DNA of 64,000 nt from the NCBI GenBank assembly GCA_020205615.1, contig CM035173.1, forward strand, positions 54,507,800-54,571,799. Direction: 5' to 3'. This document shows, piece by piece, positions 32,661 through 46,012 of this stretch. The stretch comes from Panax quinquefolius. Its lineage: Eukaryota > Streptophyta > Magnoliopsida > Apiales > Araliaceae. Made by a program: the position numbers and the translations under genes. The first letter of the stretch is position 1. Each line of letters starts with the position of its first letter. The notes under the pieces are model-generated. The model searched no databases, was not told where the DNA came from, and worked only from the letters and a program-made list of their open reading frames with translations.

Positions 32661-34310
32661 CTACGGATACGGTACTTGAGGTTGAATTGGTGGTATTGAA
32701 CTTTTGAGCTTCTCCTCTGAACCTGCTTTATCTTTCTCTTCCTGCGGAACCTCAGAATTTTCTAGATTTTCCTTCTCTTTAGTCAACTGTTCTGCCTCGC
32801 GCGGCCGCGCGGCTTCCTTAGTATAATTGGGCGCGAGCGTGTTACTTGCAGTAGCTGCCAGATCTTTCCCAGATCTCAATGTGATTGCTTGACACTGTTC
32901 CTTCCTGTCTCTTCTTGGATTTGTCTCAATGTTACTTGGCAATGAACCTTGGGGCCTGTTGTTAAGCATGCTTACCATTTGCCCCATCTGAGTCTCCAAA
33001 TTCATTATAGCCACTGCTTGGCTTTTAATCATAACTTCCGTGTTTGCCATGTATTTCAACATCATCTCCTCCACTTCTTATTTATTTTCTTGCTGAGGTG
33101 CAGCAGGAGTGTGATGTTGTTGTTGAGAGAATCCCGGTGGAAACGGTGGTTTTGGTGTAAACTGTGGCTGAGACGGCTGTGACTGAAAATGTTGGTTCGG
33201 ATGAAACTGATTCTGCTGATTTCCTTGGTTATTTGATCAACTGAAGTTTGGATGGTTTCGATTGTTGGGGTGGTATGTGTTCTGAAATGAACCTTGGTCT
33301 TTTCTGTAATTGCTCACATAATGTACCGATTCTGAGCTGATAACACATTGATCCGTGGAGTGTGACCCTGCACAAATCTCACAAACGAAGGCAACTATTT
33401 TCGTCCTGCTTTCTGCCAAAGTATCTATCTTCTTTGCCATAGCTGCCATCTGTGACGACAACTGCGTAATAGCATCTACCTCCAACACACCTTCAACCTT
33501 GGGCTGTGGCATCCGAGCTATAGGATTCTGAAAATCATTTGCAGCCATTGTCTCAATAAGTGAATAGGCCTCATAATAGCTTTTTGCCCATAATGCCCCT
33601 CCAACAACTGCATCTACAATAGGTCTCGATTGCCATCCCAATCCATTATAAAAGGTGTTGATCACCATCCAATCCGGCATACCATAATGCGGACACTTCC
33701 TTAGCATCTTTTTGTATCTCTCCCATGCTTCATATAAGGACTCGCCTTGTTGTTGCTCAAGCTGACATATAGTTGTCCTCATCTTTGCAGTTTTAGCCAT
33801 TGGGAAGAACTTGGCTAGAAATTTCTATGCTAAGTCCTCCCATGTAGTGATTGACCCTGACGGCAAAGAATGAAGCCAACTTCTCACCTTATCCCTCAAT
33901 GAGAATGGGAACAACCTCAGTCTAATAGCATCCTCCGTCACACTGTTGTATCGGAATGTATCACAAATCTCGATGAAACTCAATAGGTGTTCATTTGGAT
34001 CATCCGTACCAGCACCCCCAAACTGAACCGAGTTCTACACCATCTGAATAGTGCCCAATTTAATCTCAAAAGTATTGGCTGCTATCGCCGGTCTGACTAT
34101 GCTAAACTGTAGTCCATTTATATTCGGCATGGAATAATCTCGTAGAGCCCGGTGCTCTTCTCTTTGCTCAATTCTATGTTCTTCTGCCAAACTAACTGTA
34201 GTACTCTCTAATTGAGCTTGCAAATTTCTCCGCATACTTTCTTTCCAACCCCTTTCGTTAATGTTATCCTGTGTTGGTGTTAATTCTGAGTTGGATGATC
34301 GCATGTGCAT
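32661..34310 (-). pseudogene. Athila gag
   Basis: It starts at ATG 34310. Athila Gag blocks appear in order: RALRDYSMPN, RPAIAANTFEIK, then SLYEAWERYKKMLRKCPHYG, FYNGL, GGALWAKSYYEAYSLIE, CEICAGSHSTDQC (zinc-knuckle-like), a Pro/Gln-rich tract and QAITLRSGKDL. In-frame stops at about 34032, 33818, 33236, 33079 and 32661 are the main damage. The frame itself is maintained for 1.6 kb, so decay is by point change more than by indel. Confidence 0.85.
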
Positions 34311-34430
34311 AAAAATCTACAAGTACCTGAAACCAAAAACAAAACAAAAATAGAAATGAGAAATGATCAGAATTGTCTAAGTCATACAATATAGCTTAAA
34401 ACTGATGATAATTATTTAAATTAACGCCTT

Positions 34431-34452
34431 TCCCCGGCAACGGCGCCAAAAA
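34431..34452 (-). other. Athila primer-binding site (tRNA-Asp type)
   Basis: The minus strand reads TTGGCGCCGTTGCCGGGGA, the characteristic Athila PBS, two or three bases from the 5' LTR end. Confidence 0.85.
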
Positions 34453-34454
34453 CT

Positions 34455-36044
34455 TGTTGCCTCTTTTTCAGTTCTAACAAAAAGAGCTCTAACTCATGCA
34501 AGCATACATGTGTCAACATGTAATAAAGAGTAAGTAGAGTATCGATCCCATAGAGAAAGTTGTCAGATTTAAACTACTATGCATCAATTAAATCACTATA
34601 CTTATATGCTTAAACTAATGACTATAATGGGTGAATTAATCTAATTGCAGATAACAACTAAAACAAGAATAACAATGAAATAAACCAAGTCTGGAAATAA
34701 TGGGATCCTAACTTCATTTAATATTTCATCCAATTACCACTATCATGCAAGAATTGTTCACATATCACAGGAAAGTAGCCAAAAGAACTAATAGAGTCAT
34801 AGCCATTTTTCAATGCACTATAACCTACTTACACAGCATCCACAAATGATAGACTCCATGTAATCATCAATATAACCAAAATCACTATATGTCTATGTGA
34901 AATGCAATCATACTGAATTTAAGCACAAGCCCTTATTTTAACTCATACGGTGAATAAGTATATGTCTATCTCATTCATAAAATACACAAGCCATATAAAA
35001 TAGCCCCATATACGTATGCTATCATGATTACAGTCCATACTCGCATGTTCATTGTCAATTCCATGCAAGTACTGAAACGAATTATGATCAAGCATTCATA
35101 CATGCAAAACAATCATGATATAAATCCCATATGATATGTAAAATAGCCCCAGTAATCAAGCATGCAACTAAACTACATATTAAAATCCGTTAAAATCCCA
35201 TAATGGAGTTTAGTTCATAATTGAACCAAAAGCCATTATGGGATCAAAGCTAAACATGATTAACAAGCAAACAATTGAAAGATCAAGGATAGAAATGATC
35301 AAACCCAATTGTAGATTGTAAACCAAAGTTAACGTTCAAATCCTTATAAAAATCCAGCAAAACAATAATAATAAACCACAATGACAAAAAATCCCAAGAA
35401 GAATTTGAAAAGATGGAGTATTGGCTTCGTTATTCATTGGAATCTCTCCCAATGTGTAAACCCTAGTTACTACTGTCAAACATACATCAAAAGTTATCCA
35501 AGTTATCTCTGATGCCAGTCAGATATCGTTTTTAAAATCAAATTACAACCCTTTTAATTAAAAGTTAAAATAAAACAAATCAGCAGCTTCAACCATCTCA
35601 TAGCGCCAGCTCTCCCCGATCTATTCTCGGCGGCAAGCAAGACTTGCAGATATGTAGAGTTATGCGGTAGGGTGTCGCACGAAAGCGCGCGTCTTCAGCG
35701 TGTTACTTACGCTTTCGCCCATGACTCTTGAATCGTGAAATTACGGTTCTCACCGCACTAATCATTCTCTATCGCTCCTTCATTCGTCCATCCATGCTTA
35801 GCCTTCTGCTTCATTTGATCTTCATGCCACGCATCCATAAGCCTCAAGCCATGCATCTAATAGCCTCTTGCCCTCCAACACCACCAAAGTACGCCATTTC
35901 CTGCACTTTTATGCCAAAAGGAGTTCTCAGTACATGCAATGCAAAATAACATGAAATGCAACTAAAACAGACTAAAATGTACTTGAGATGGGCATAATTC
36001 GCGTAAATTGATATCCAATAAGTAGGTATAAAACCCACTTATCA
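34455..36044 (-). repeat. 5' LTR of the Athila element
   Basis: It starts (minus) TGATAAGTGGG at 36044 and ends GCAACA at 34455. It differs from the 3' LTR mostly by scattered substitutions, except for a much more diverged patch at 35580-35745. Confidence 0.85.
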
Positions 36045-36045
36045 C

Positions 36046-36986
36046 CAACGTCTTCCCATCATCGTTAAATCTTCTCTTCTTGAATTTTCCACTTTTATTA
36101 TCTTGGCCATGATTACCACCGAAGTGGTTACCATTCTTGGCATGATAATTTCCCCCACGATGGTTATCATTATTCTGATAGTCGTTGCCACCGGTATGAT
36201 TATTATCGTGTTACTGGTCATTACCTTTTGGTTGGGTTGGCTCATTATCGCGCTCCAATAACTGAGCCTTATTCACTACATCTGAATATAAATAAAGTTT
36301 ATAAGAAATGAGGATTAACGTATATCGGGTTTCAAACCTTTTAGAAACATTCGCGTCATTCGCTCCTCATTATCGACCAAATGGGATGCAAACCGGGATA
36401 ACTCCGTAAATTTAGCCTCGTATTGCGACACGGTTATATTGTTTTTCTCCAACTTGATAAACTCCACCTCCTTCATGAGATGAATACTTTCAGGAAAGTA
36501 CTTATCGTTGATCAACTCTTGGAACTTCTCCCAAGATATCTTGAGTGCGTCACGCTAGGTACGCTTTATAGATTCCCACCAATAATCTGCCTCTTCACGC
36601 AACATAAAGGTGGCGAAGGGAACCTTTTTCTCCTATGAGCATCCCAAGAATTCAAATATCTTGGTGATCTGCTTTAACCACGTCTCCGCCTTAAGTGGTT
36701 CTGGCTTTCCCAAAAACTTCGGTGGTCCCAGCTCCTTGAACTACTTAGCGGTGACCACCCGAGAGTTGCCAGTGTTTCCACCTGCATTTTGAACAGGAGT
36801 CTCTCTTACCTGATGATGCATGAATTGTATAAAGCCTCTGAACATCCCATCGTTCATCATTTGATCGGTGTTGTTATTTACCTATGGATTATTATCTTCC
36901 TGTTGCACATTATCCTGGGTATTGATCGTTGGTGACTCAACGGTCTCATGTGCTTCATTGCTGATCTCAACATTTTCAGATGCCAT
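36046..36986 (-). pseudogene. Gag N-terminal and capsid region, Tekay-like C
   Basis: It starts at ATG about 36986 (MASENVEIS). KFLGKPEPLKAETWLKQI, FMLREEADYWWE, DKYFPESIHLMKEVEF, QYEAKFTELSRFASHLV and MFLKGLKPDIR are the classic chromovirus capsid blocks. Stops at about 36882, 36742, 36635, 36556 and 36314 interrupt it. It is followed by a His/Asn/Gly-rich tail (36245-36046) and, past the Athila insertion, the zinc knuckles. Confidence 0.85.
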
Positions 36987-37148
36987 TTTCAAACACTGTC
37001 ACAAAACAAGGGTTAATTGACATATCACATATTATCCATATACTCGTAGGCAATTAAATACAAAATAAACTTAGGTAGGTTATACTAGCGAAGGAATTTC
37101 CGTCTCTCCCCTCCTAGTTCTTGTCTCACATCTCGATCAGGATCATAT

Positions 37149-37165
37149 CCTAAGCTTTGATACCA
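37149..37165 (-). other. Primer-binding site, Tekay-like C
   Basis: Minus strand TGGTATCAAAGCTTAGG, three bases from the 5' LTR end; tRNA-iMet type. Confidence 0.8.
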
Positions 37166-37168
37166 ATG

Positions 37169-40100
37169 TGTGGCGCCCCAAAATAGGTATACATCACCCA
37201 TGTTGAGTCGCCGATACATGGTACATAAATTCAAATACAACTTAATTATACAACGATGCGTAAAATATCTGAAAAAACATAGTATGAGAGTTTAAACAAG
37301 AATATTATCATCTAGACAATATCCATACTCAATGGTGTCCTCATTACAATTATTATCACATTATTCCTTAGAATAGTGAGGACTACTAAAGCCATTTATC
37401 CTAGACCATCACTCCATTCCCCGACTCGTCCCAGCTATATTCTCATTTCCTGAAGAGAACAATGAAAGAAAGGGTGAGCTCAACTAGCCCAGTAAGAAAT
37501 ATTACGACTAAGATAATGCAGAATAAATTATCATTAGCCTTCAACAATGTTAAACTGATAAAATACAATAGACATCAAGTTTAACTGCTGCGGAATAAAC
37601 AATCCATTAGAAGAGTCAAGTAGAGCATGATATCTACTATCTTCTATAATTTAAAATGTTTTCATCAATTTTTATCGCTGAGATTAAGCTTAATAAATAA
37701 ACCACATCATCGAATAATCCCTGCACTACGGGCCAAGGATATTCATTAAATCATCAATGGTCATGACTATACCGAATAATTCCTAGTCATAATCATTAAA
37801 AAAATTGTCCATCAATGCATTACAGGCCACTGAGGACTTTTACCACATCATTTATAACATTACAGGTCTTGATTATACCGAATGATCCTTGGTCATAATC
37901 ATACCAAGTTCATCTATGCATGTAAGCTAAATATGACTTTCATCACAATATAATCATGTGAATGATGACAATGACATAACAATTCAAAAAAATAAGTTCA
38001 GGAATAAATTTTAAAGATTTATAAGTTAATTTATCCTGAAATCAATAACGTCCAAATTGTCAACATGATACTTCTTCGTAGAGTAAAATTTAAGAATAAT
38101 ATTCATGCACCCAAAAATAATTTGGACAGAAAAGAATAAATTTTTCGTCGTGAATAGTACCCCGTGAATAGTACTTCGGGAATATTACCTCGTGAATAGT
38201 ACCCCATCATGAAAAGTACTCCAAATACCCGAGTGAATAATATTCGGGTGAATAGTAATTTGGGTGAATAATAACCCATGTGAATAGTAACTCGTGAATA
38301 GTATTCTGGCATGAAAAGTACCCCCAATACCCGAGTGAATTATACTAGAGTGAATAGTAACTGGGTGAATAGTAACTCGTAAAAGAAAAATACCAAAGAA
38401 AATAATATTTCATGACGAGTACAAAAGAAATGATATCTCAAATGAGTATAATAGAATATACGAAACTGCAAATGGATTTTCATTCGCCATGCGGTAATCC
38501 ACATAAACAGATTATTTCCACAATTTAATAAAGAATGAATACGAAGGATCATTCACCATGCACGTGGTAATCCACATAGACAGGTTATTCCAACAAAACA
38601 ATAAGGAATGGAATAACAGAAGAATTCACCAGGCTTGCGATAGACCGCACATACATGTTATTCCAACAGAATAATAAATAATAGAACCAGGTAATGCGTA
38701 AACGCACAGACGGGATATTCCGATAGAATAATAAATAATGGAACCAGGTCATGCGTAAACGCACAGACAGGATATTCCGACAGAATAATAAAGAATGGAA
38801 TAATAGAAGAATTTCACTACGTATGCGGTACTTTGCATAGACAGGTTATTCCAACATAATAATAAAGAATGGAATAACAGAAGAATTTCACCATGTATAT
38901 GGTAGTCCGTGTATACACGTTATTCCAATAGAATAATAAGGAATGTAATAACAATAGCTCTTTTCATGAATACGAAAGAAATAATACCCCTTACTATAAT
39001 AATAATATCCTTTACCTTAGAAGAAAACTAGATACTGGAATAGTGAGGTAGCAGACTTCTATTCTTCTTTCTCTCTTTAATTTCTCTAAAATTGAAAGAA
39101 TGAGCTTCTATTTATAGGAAAATATAGTTTCGATAATTGCACGTTTTGGGGCTTGAAATATTACAGTACAATACCTCCCTCTCGTCCTTCATTTTTAATT
39201 TAGTCCTGCAAGTATTATCAAACTTGCACCACCTCCCCTAATAGTAAATCATGTGAATTAATAGTTTTAGACATGTGAAAATACGAATTACAGTATAGTA
39301 CCTCCGTCTATACCTCCATTTTTAACTTAGTCATGCATTTATTATCAATCTTGCACCAACTCCCCTAATAGTACAAGAATGTGATTCAATAGTACACACA
39401 TGTGAACAAATAGTTATATAAGCATGTGAATTAGTAGCAATTAATTGCTCATTTATCCGATTAATTACCCGATTAGTCAATATACCTTCCAGACATCAAT
39501 TATTATAGAAATAAATGTCGGTTTCCACTAACACTAATAATCCTAACACAATGGAACTATCAATTTCATCTTTAATCAACATGAACGTATTCATCATTAA
39601 TATTATAACTCACAATATTTAACAACCAAGTCGTTCCTAGGAAAGAGGGGGCTTTCTGATAAGGATTTCTCCTTATTGGCGCGCAATTAGATGACCAAAC
39701 CTCTCCTTGACAGAACTTTTAGACGTTGTCAATATTGCAAATAATAATATGAATAACTTTACCGTCTCAATTATTGATTTAATAATATAACATATTATAC
39801 AGATGGTACTGTGACAATAATTGAATCAATAATATGAGAGATATGATGCACCAATTACTGTAGCAATAATTGAGTATAACTAAGTGAATTCTTACGTAAG
39901 CATCAATAATCAATACCGTGTGCTACTATGCAACCACGCGTATTACTGTACTTTTACTACCGGGTAGTTCAACAGTTTTAACGGTAACACTTGCCGTTAT
40001 AAAAATATAATTATGTCATTTTCTTACTATGACAATACATCCGTTGTGGGGTCCACCAATGATTGTGCCGTCATACGAATATTCCCTGTTAAAACGAATA

Positions 40101-40258
40101 TTTCTCGACCAATCAAATATTATATAACCACTTGCTTACTTTGCAAAATTTATAAATATTACCCACAACTATAACATTATATCAAATCCACACCATAATA
40201 TTCAAAAAAAATATTTCGAGAAATTTAATTCTTTATTCATAAAATTTTTGGTCTCACA
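37169..40258 (-). repeat. 5' LTR of Tekay-like C
   Basis: Short-type LTR collinear with 22739-25862. Array B is at 37700-37930, the GTGAATAGTAC repeats at 38145-38370 (longer than in the 3' LTR), array A at 38460-38960 and TATA at 39109-39116 (minus). TSD TTACC follows. Confidence 0.9.
39109..39116 (-). promoter_or_regulatory. LTR TATA box driving Tekay-like C
   Basis: TATAAATA on the minus strand in the 5' LTR, about 150 bp before hairpin array A in sense direction. Confidence 0.6.
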
Positions 40259-40302
40259 TTACCCGTTCAAAATTCAAAAAGGCACTAAGCCTACAGCCAA
40301 GC

Positions 40303-41556
40303 ATGGTTACATCTTGCAAGTCTAATCCTACTCCTGTCTCTCGTGAGGAGTTCGAAGGATTAAACAACCAAATTATAGAGTTGGTTGTTCTGCTCAAAGA
40401 TCTACACAAGTCCACTCAGGGTCTATAAATACCCATCAACACAGAATCCTCTACACATGGAGGAACCCCGGGTCCAGACAAAGAAGTTCCAGCACCTGAG
40501 TTATAGTCTGATAAAACCAATAAAACCCCTAAAATCACCCATCTTAAAGAAGATCAAGACATCGGTGATATTCAGAAGAAAGTTCTACAAATGGAAGAGA
40601 CCATTCGGTCCATCAAAGGGATTGGAGCACACGGGAGTATTTCATATTCAGACCTTTGTATCTTCCTTGGGGTTCATTATCCGAAAAAATTCAAGACTCC
40701 CGATTTTGAGAAATATTATGGATTGGGAGATCCTTACACTCACTTAAAGGTATTCATTAGAGAGCTCAGATCTTATGCCGAGGATGAAAAGATGAGAATG
40801 CAGCTATTTCAATTAAGTCTAACTAGAAAAGCTAGAGCATGGTACACCAGATTAGACAACTCCAAAATAAACCATTAGGAGGAGTTAGCCCATGCTTTCC
40901 TCAGTCAATATAGTTTCCACAATCAAATGGCTCCAGACTGGTATCAAATTACTAATGTTAAGAAACAAGTCAATGAGTCCTTCAGAGAGTATGCCCAAAG
41001 ATGGAGGCGTCTGGCTACCCAAGTTATTCCATCTATGACTGAGTCTGAAATTGTGATGACCTTCATAGACATTCAAGAAGCTCCCTTTTATGAGAGGGTC
41101 TTAGCTGGAATAGGCAAGCCATTCTCTGAAATGATCAAACACAAAGCATATGATCCAGGATTTTATTGACAATGGTGAGATCGTGGTGACCAAACCCGAC
41201 CAACCCCATGTTTAAGACAACCCTCTTCTTCAAAACAAAGAAGAGGAGGTTAATATGATTAACAGAGGCAATGGAGAGACCTCCAAATACCTCAAGTATG
41301 TGGGTGGATCATCCCAAACCATCAAGGATAATGCTGACAAATGAGATTATGCACAGTTCCAATTTATGATGGAACGGGAAATGAAGGCTCTTGGCGAACA
41401 AGTCAATCAATTGGCAGAACTGGTGGTTTATCAGCACCAAGTCACCCGTTAATTATTCATTTAGGATCATGCTAGCCTCCTTTCTCTTATTACAAGTACT
41501 CTAACACTTTCTCCAGAAAATGAAACACTAGAGGATAAGATTGCAAAAAGAGAAAA
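40303..41556 (+). pseudogene. Tat B gag, first part
   Basis: It starts at ATG 40303 (MVTSCKSNP). Capsid blocks of Tat Gag follow: DLCIFLGVHYPKKFKTPDFE, YGLGDPYTHLKVFIREL, LFQLSLTRKARAWYTRLD, HAFLSQYSFH, ESFREYAQRWRRLATQV and PFYERVLAGIG. Stops at 40426, 40505 and 40876, and a frameshift near 41150, disrupt it. After the shift the text is recognisable to 41556 (EREMKALGEQVNQLAEL), where the lone LTR interrupts it. Confidence 0.8.
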
Positions 41557-44500
41557 CGTGAGACCCCAAATTTTATGAATAAAGATTTAAATTTCTCGAA
41601 ATATTTTTTTTGAATATTATAGTGTGGATTTAATATAATGTTATAGTTGTTGTTAATATTTATAAATTTTGCAAAGTAAGCAAGTTTTTATAAAATATTC
41701 GATTGGTCAGGGAATATTCATTTTAACAGGGAATATTCGTACGATGGCGCAATCATTGGTGGACCCCATAACGGGTGTGTTGTCGTAGTAAGAAAATGAC
41801 AGAATTATCTTTTTAATAACGACAAAATTTTTATCGTTAAAACTGTTGAACTACCCGATAGTAAAAGTATAGTAATACGCGTGGTTGCATAGTGCACACG
41901 ATATTGATTATTGATGCTTACGTAAAAAGTCACTCAATTATTATCAATTATTGCTACAGTAATTGTTGCATCATATCTCTCATATTATTGATTCAATTAT
42001 TATCACAGTATCATCTGTATAATATGTTATATTATTAAATCAATAATTGAGATGACAAAGTTATTCATATTATTATTTTCAATATTGACAATGTCTAGAA
42101 GTTCTATCAAGGAGAGGTTTGGTCACCTAATTGCGCGCCAATAAGTAGAAATCCTTATTGGAAAGCCCCCTCTTTCCTGGGAATGACCTGGTTGCTAAAT
42201 ATTGTGAATTATAATATTAATGATGAATAAGTTCGTGTTGGTTAAAGATGAAATTGATAATTCCATTATGTGGGAATTATTATTGTTAGTGGAAATTGAC
42301 ATTTTTTTCGATAATAATTGATGTCCGTAGGTTATATTGACCAATCGGGTAATTAACCGGATAAATGAGCATTTAATTGTTATTGATTCACAGGATTATA
42401 ACTATTTGTTCACATGTGTGTACTATTGATTCACATTCATTTACTATTAGGGGAGTTGGTGCAAGATTGATAATACTTGCATGACTAAGTTAAAAAATAG
42501 AGGTATATATGGAGGTACTATACTGTAATTCATATTTTCACATGTCTAGGTTTATTGATTCACATGATTTACTATTGATTCACATGATTTACTATTAGGG
42601 GAGATGGTACAAAATTTATAATACTTGCAGGACTAAATTAAAAATGAAGGAAAAGAGGAAGGTATTATACTATAATATTCTGAGCCCCAAAACATGCAAT
42701 TATCGAAACTATATTTTCCTATAAATAGAAGCTCATTCTTCCTTCATTTCTCACCAATTCACTAAAGCTATAGAGTAATTATTATAGAGAGAAATTATAG
42801 AGAGAAAGAAGAAGAGAAGTCTGCAACCTCACTATTCCAGTATCCAGTCTTCTGTTGAGGTAATGGGTATTATTTCTTTCGTAATCATGAAGAGAGCTTC
42901 TATTATTCCATTATTTATTATTCTGTTGGAATAACCTGTATACGTGGACTACCGTATATATGGTGAAATTCTTCTGTTATTCCATTCTTTATTATTATGT
43001 TGAATAACTCGCTCATGCCAAGCACCGCATACATGGTGAAATTCTTCTATTATTCCATTCTTTATTATTTTATCTAATATCCTCGTCATGCATTTATGCA
43101 TGACACAGTTCCATTATTTATTATTCTCGTTGGAATAACTCGTGTCTATCACGGTTTATCGTCGATGCCCCCGTGAATTCTTCATTATTCCATTCTTCAT
43201 TATTCTGTTGAATAACTCCGCTGCATGTGGATTACCACATGCATGGTGAATGATCCTTTGTATTCATTCTTTATTAAATTGTTGAAATGATCTGTTTACG
43301 TGGATTACCGCATGTCGGATGAAAATCTATTTGTAGCTTCGTATATTCTATTATACTCGTTTGAGATATCAGTTCTTTTGTACTCGTCATGAAATATCAT
43401 TTTCTTTGGTATTTTTCTTTTACGAGTTACTATTCACTCTAGTATTATTCACTCTGGTATTCGGGGCACTTTTTATGCCGGAATACTATTCACGAGTTAC
43501 TATTCATGGGTTACTATTCACCCAAATATTATTCACTCGGGTATTTGGAGTACTTTTCATGTTGGGGTACTATTCACGAGATACTATTCCCGAAGTACTA
43601 TTCACGAGGTACTATTCATGACAAAAAATTTATTCTTTTCTGTCCAAAATATTTTTGGTGCATGAATATTATTCTTGAATTTTACTCTATAAAGAAGTAT
43701 CATGTTTACAATTTGGACGTTATTGATTTCAGGATAAATTAACTTATAAATCTTTAAAATTTATTCTTGAGCTTGTTTTATTGATTTATTATGTTATTGT
43801 CATCATCCTCATGCTTATATTGTGATGAAAGTCATCTTTGGCATATATGCATAGATGGACTTGGTATGATTATGACTGTGGATCATTCTGTAAGATAATC
43901 ACGACTTCGTAATGTTATAAATGATGTGGTAAAAGTCCTTAGTGGCCTCAGAATGCATTGATGTACGCTTTTGGCATTATTATGACCGAGGATTATTCGA
44001 TATAGTCATGACCATTGATGATTTAATGAATATCCTTGCCCGTAGCGTGTGGGATGATTCGATGATCCGGTTTATTTATTGTCGAGTCTCAAATGATAAA
44101 AATTGATGAAAACATTTTAAATCATAGAAGATAGTAGATATCATGCTCTACTTGACTCTTCTAATGGATTGCTTATTCACCGCAGCTAAACTTGATGTCT
44201 ATTATATTTTATCAGTTTAACATTGTTGAAGGCTAAGGATAATTTATTCTGCATTATCTTAGTCATAATATTTCTTACTAGGCTAGTTGAGCTCACCCTT
44301 TCTTTCATTGTTCTCTTCATGAACTGAGAATATAGCTGGGACGAGTCGGGGAATGGAGTGATGGTCCAGGAAAAATAGCTTTAGTAGTCCTCACTATTCT
44401 ACGGAATAATGTGATAATAATTGTAATGAGGACACCATTGAGTGTGGATATTGTCTAGATGCCAATATTCTTGTTTAAACTCTCAGCTATGTTTTGTCGT

Positions 44501-44600
44501 ATTTTACACGACTGTTGTATAATTAAGTTGTATTTGAATTTATGTACATGTATTTGACGACTCAAGATGGGTGATGTATACCTGTTTTGGGGCCGTCACA
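41557..44600 (+). repeat. Lone Tekay-like LTR (solo LTR)
   Basis: A complete short-type LTR, from GTGAGACCCC to GGCCGTCACA, with no PBS or internal region. The gag frame of Tat B resumes after it. Flanks GAAAA and ACAAA only partly agree, so the TSD is uncertain. It holds array A at 42890-43320, ACTATTCACGAG-like repeats at 43435-43625 and array B at 43830-44060. Solo LTRs arise by recombination between the two LTRs of a full element. Confidence 0.85.
42720..42727 (+). promoter_or_regulatory. LTR TATA box
   Basis: TATAAATA in CCTATAAATAGAAGCTC, the conserved block of this LTR family. Confidence 0.6.
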
Positions 44601-44786
44601 ACAAAAGCTAAAGCTGGTCCGAATTTTGCTAACAAATGGGAATTCACCTATTTAGGCCAACCGATGGAAGAGATATTTCACATGCTGATTAATGAGGGAA
44701 AAATCACAGCACTGCTACCTCCAGTCAACCCACTCTCAAAGCGGTTTGATTCTTATAGAGTACGTCAATACCACTCCCACTCTCGT
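44601..44786 (+). pseudogene. Tat B gag, second part
   Basis: It is open with AGPNFANKWEFTYLGQPM, LINEGKITALLPPVNP and YHSHSR, the C-terminal domain of Tat Gag leading to the zinc-binding YHS...GH.T..C motif. The motif's second half (GHNT, ECRAL) is at 60443 onward, so the next element landed inside the knuckle. Confidence 0.75.
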
Positions 44787-46012
44787 TGTGAGACCCCAAA
44801 TTTTATGAATAAAGATTTAAATTTCTCGAAATATTTTTTTTTAATATTATGGTGTAAATTTGATATAATGTTATAGTTGTGGGTAATATTTATAAATTTT
44901 GCAAAGTATGCAAGTTGTTATAAAATATTCTTTTTGTCGGGGAATATCCGTATAACGGAACAATCATTGGTGAACCAACAACAGAAGTATTTTCGTAGTA
45001 AGAAAACGACAGAATTATCTTTTATGAAAAATAACGGCGGAAGTGTTACCGTTAAAATTGTTGAACTACCCGGTAGTAAAAGTACAGTAATACGCGTGGT
45101 TGCATAGTAACACACAATATTAATTATTGATGCTTACGTGAGTAGTCACTCAGTTATACTCAATTATTGCTACAGTAATTGCTGCATCATATCTCTCATC
45201 TTATTGATTCGATTATTGTCACAGTATCATCTGTATAATATGTTATATTATTAAATCAATAATTGAGACGACAAAGTTATTCATATTATTAAATTACAAT
45301 ATTTACAATGTCTAGAAGTCCTGTCAAGGAGAGGTTTGGTCATCTAATTGCGCGCAAATAAGGAGAAATCCTTATCTAAAGCCCCTCTTTCACAGGAATG
45401 ACACGTTTGTTAAATATTGTGAGTTATAATATTAATGATGAATAAGTTCGTGTTGATTAAAGATGAATTTGATAGTTCCATTGTGTTGGGATTATTGGTA
45501 TTAGTGGAAATTGACATCTATTCCGATGATAATTGATGTCTGGGGGTTATATTGATAAATCGGGTAATTTATCGGATAAATAAGTAATTAATTGCTACTA
45601 ATTCACATGCTTATATAACTATTTGTTCATATATGTGTACTACTGAATCACATTCATGTACTATTAGGGGGGTTGGTGCAAGATTGATAATACTTGCATG
45701 ACTAAGTTAAAGATGGAGGTATAGATGGAGGTACTATACTGTAATTCATATTTTCACATGATTATAACTATTGATTCACATGATTGAACTATTGAATCAC
45801 ATGATTTACTATTAGGGGAGGTGGTGCAAGTTTGATAATACTTGCAGGACTAAATTAAAAATAAAGGAAAAGAGGAAGGTATTATTTTGTAATATTTCGA
45901 GCCCCAAAATGTGCAATTATCAAAACTATATTTTTCAATAAATAGAAGCTCATTCTTCCTTCATTTCTCACCAATTCACTAAAGCTATAGAGCAATTATT
46001 ATTGAGAGAAAT

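Larger units (their letters stand above)
27195..36044 (-). mobile_element. Athila-lineage retrotransposon lacking RT and integrase
   Basis: LTRs of 1552 and 1590 bp (TGATAA...GCAACA on minus), the Athila-type PBS, GTTTGGGGG polypurine tracts, gag and protease in one frame, and an accessory ORF in the downstream position. Nothing corresponding to RT, RNase H or integrase lies between protease (ends 31989) and the accessory ORF (starts 31071). I could not find a clear TSD: flanks are GTTGT (left) and CCAAC (right). LTRs are about 94 percent alike over the first 400 bases, by eye. Confidence 0.85.
22739..40258 (-). mobile_element. Tekay-like non-autonomous retrotransposon C, with nested Athila
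   Basis: LTRs of 3124 and 3090 bp with TGTGAGACC...CACA ends, a perfect 5-bp TSD TTACC (22734-22738 and 40259-40263), iMet PBS and polypurine tract. The internal region encodes gag with two zinc knuckles, a damaged protease and the last part of pol, but RT, most of RNase H and integrase are absent. The same deletion points occur in the copy at 44787-60435. An Athila element splits gag at 27195-36044. Confidence 0.9.

Noticed and set aside
27195..36044. Possible target-site duplication of the Athila element (GTTG/CAAC at the two ends)
   Set aside because: The flanks are inverse, not direct, repeats. No direct 5-bp match was found, so no TSD is claimed.
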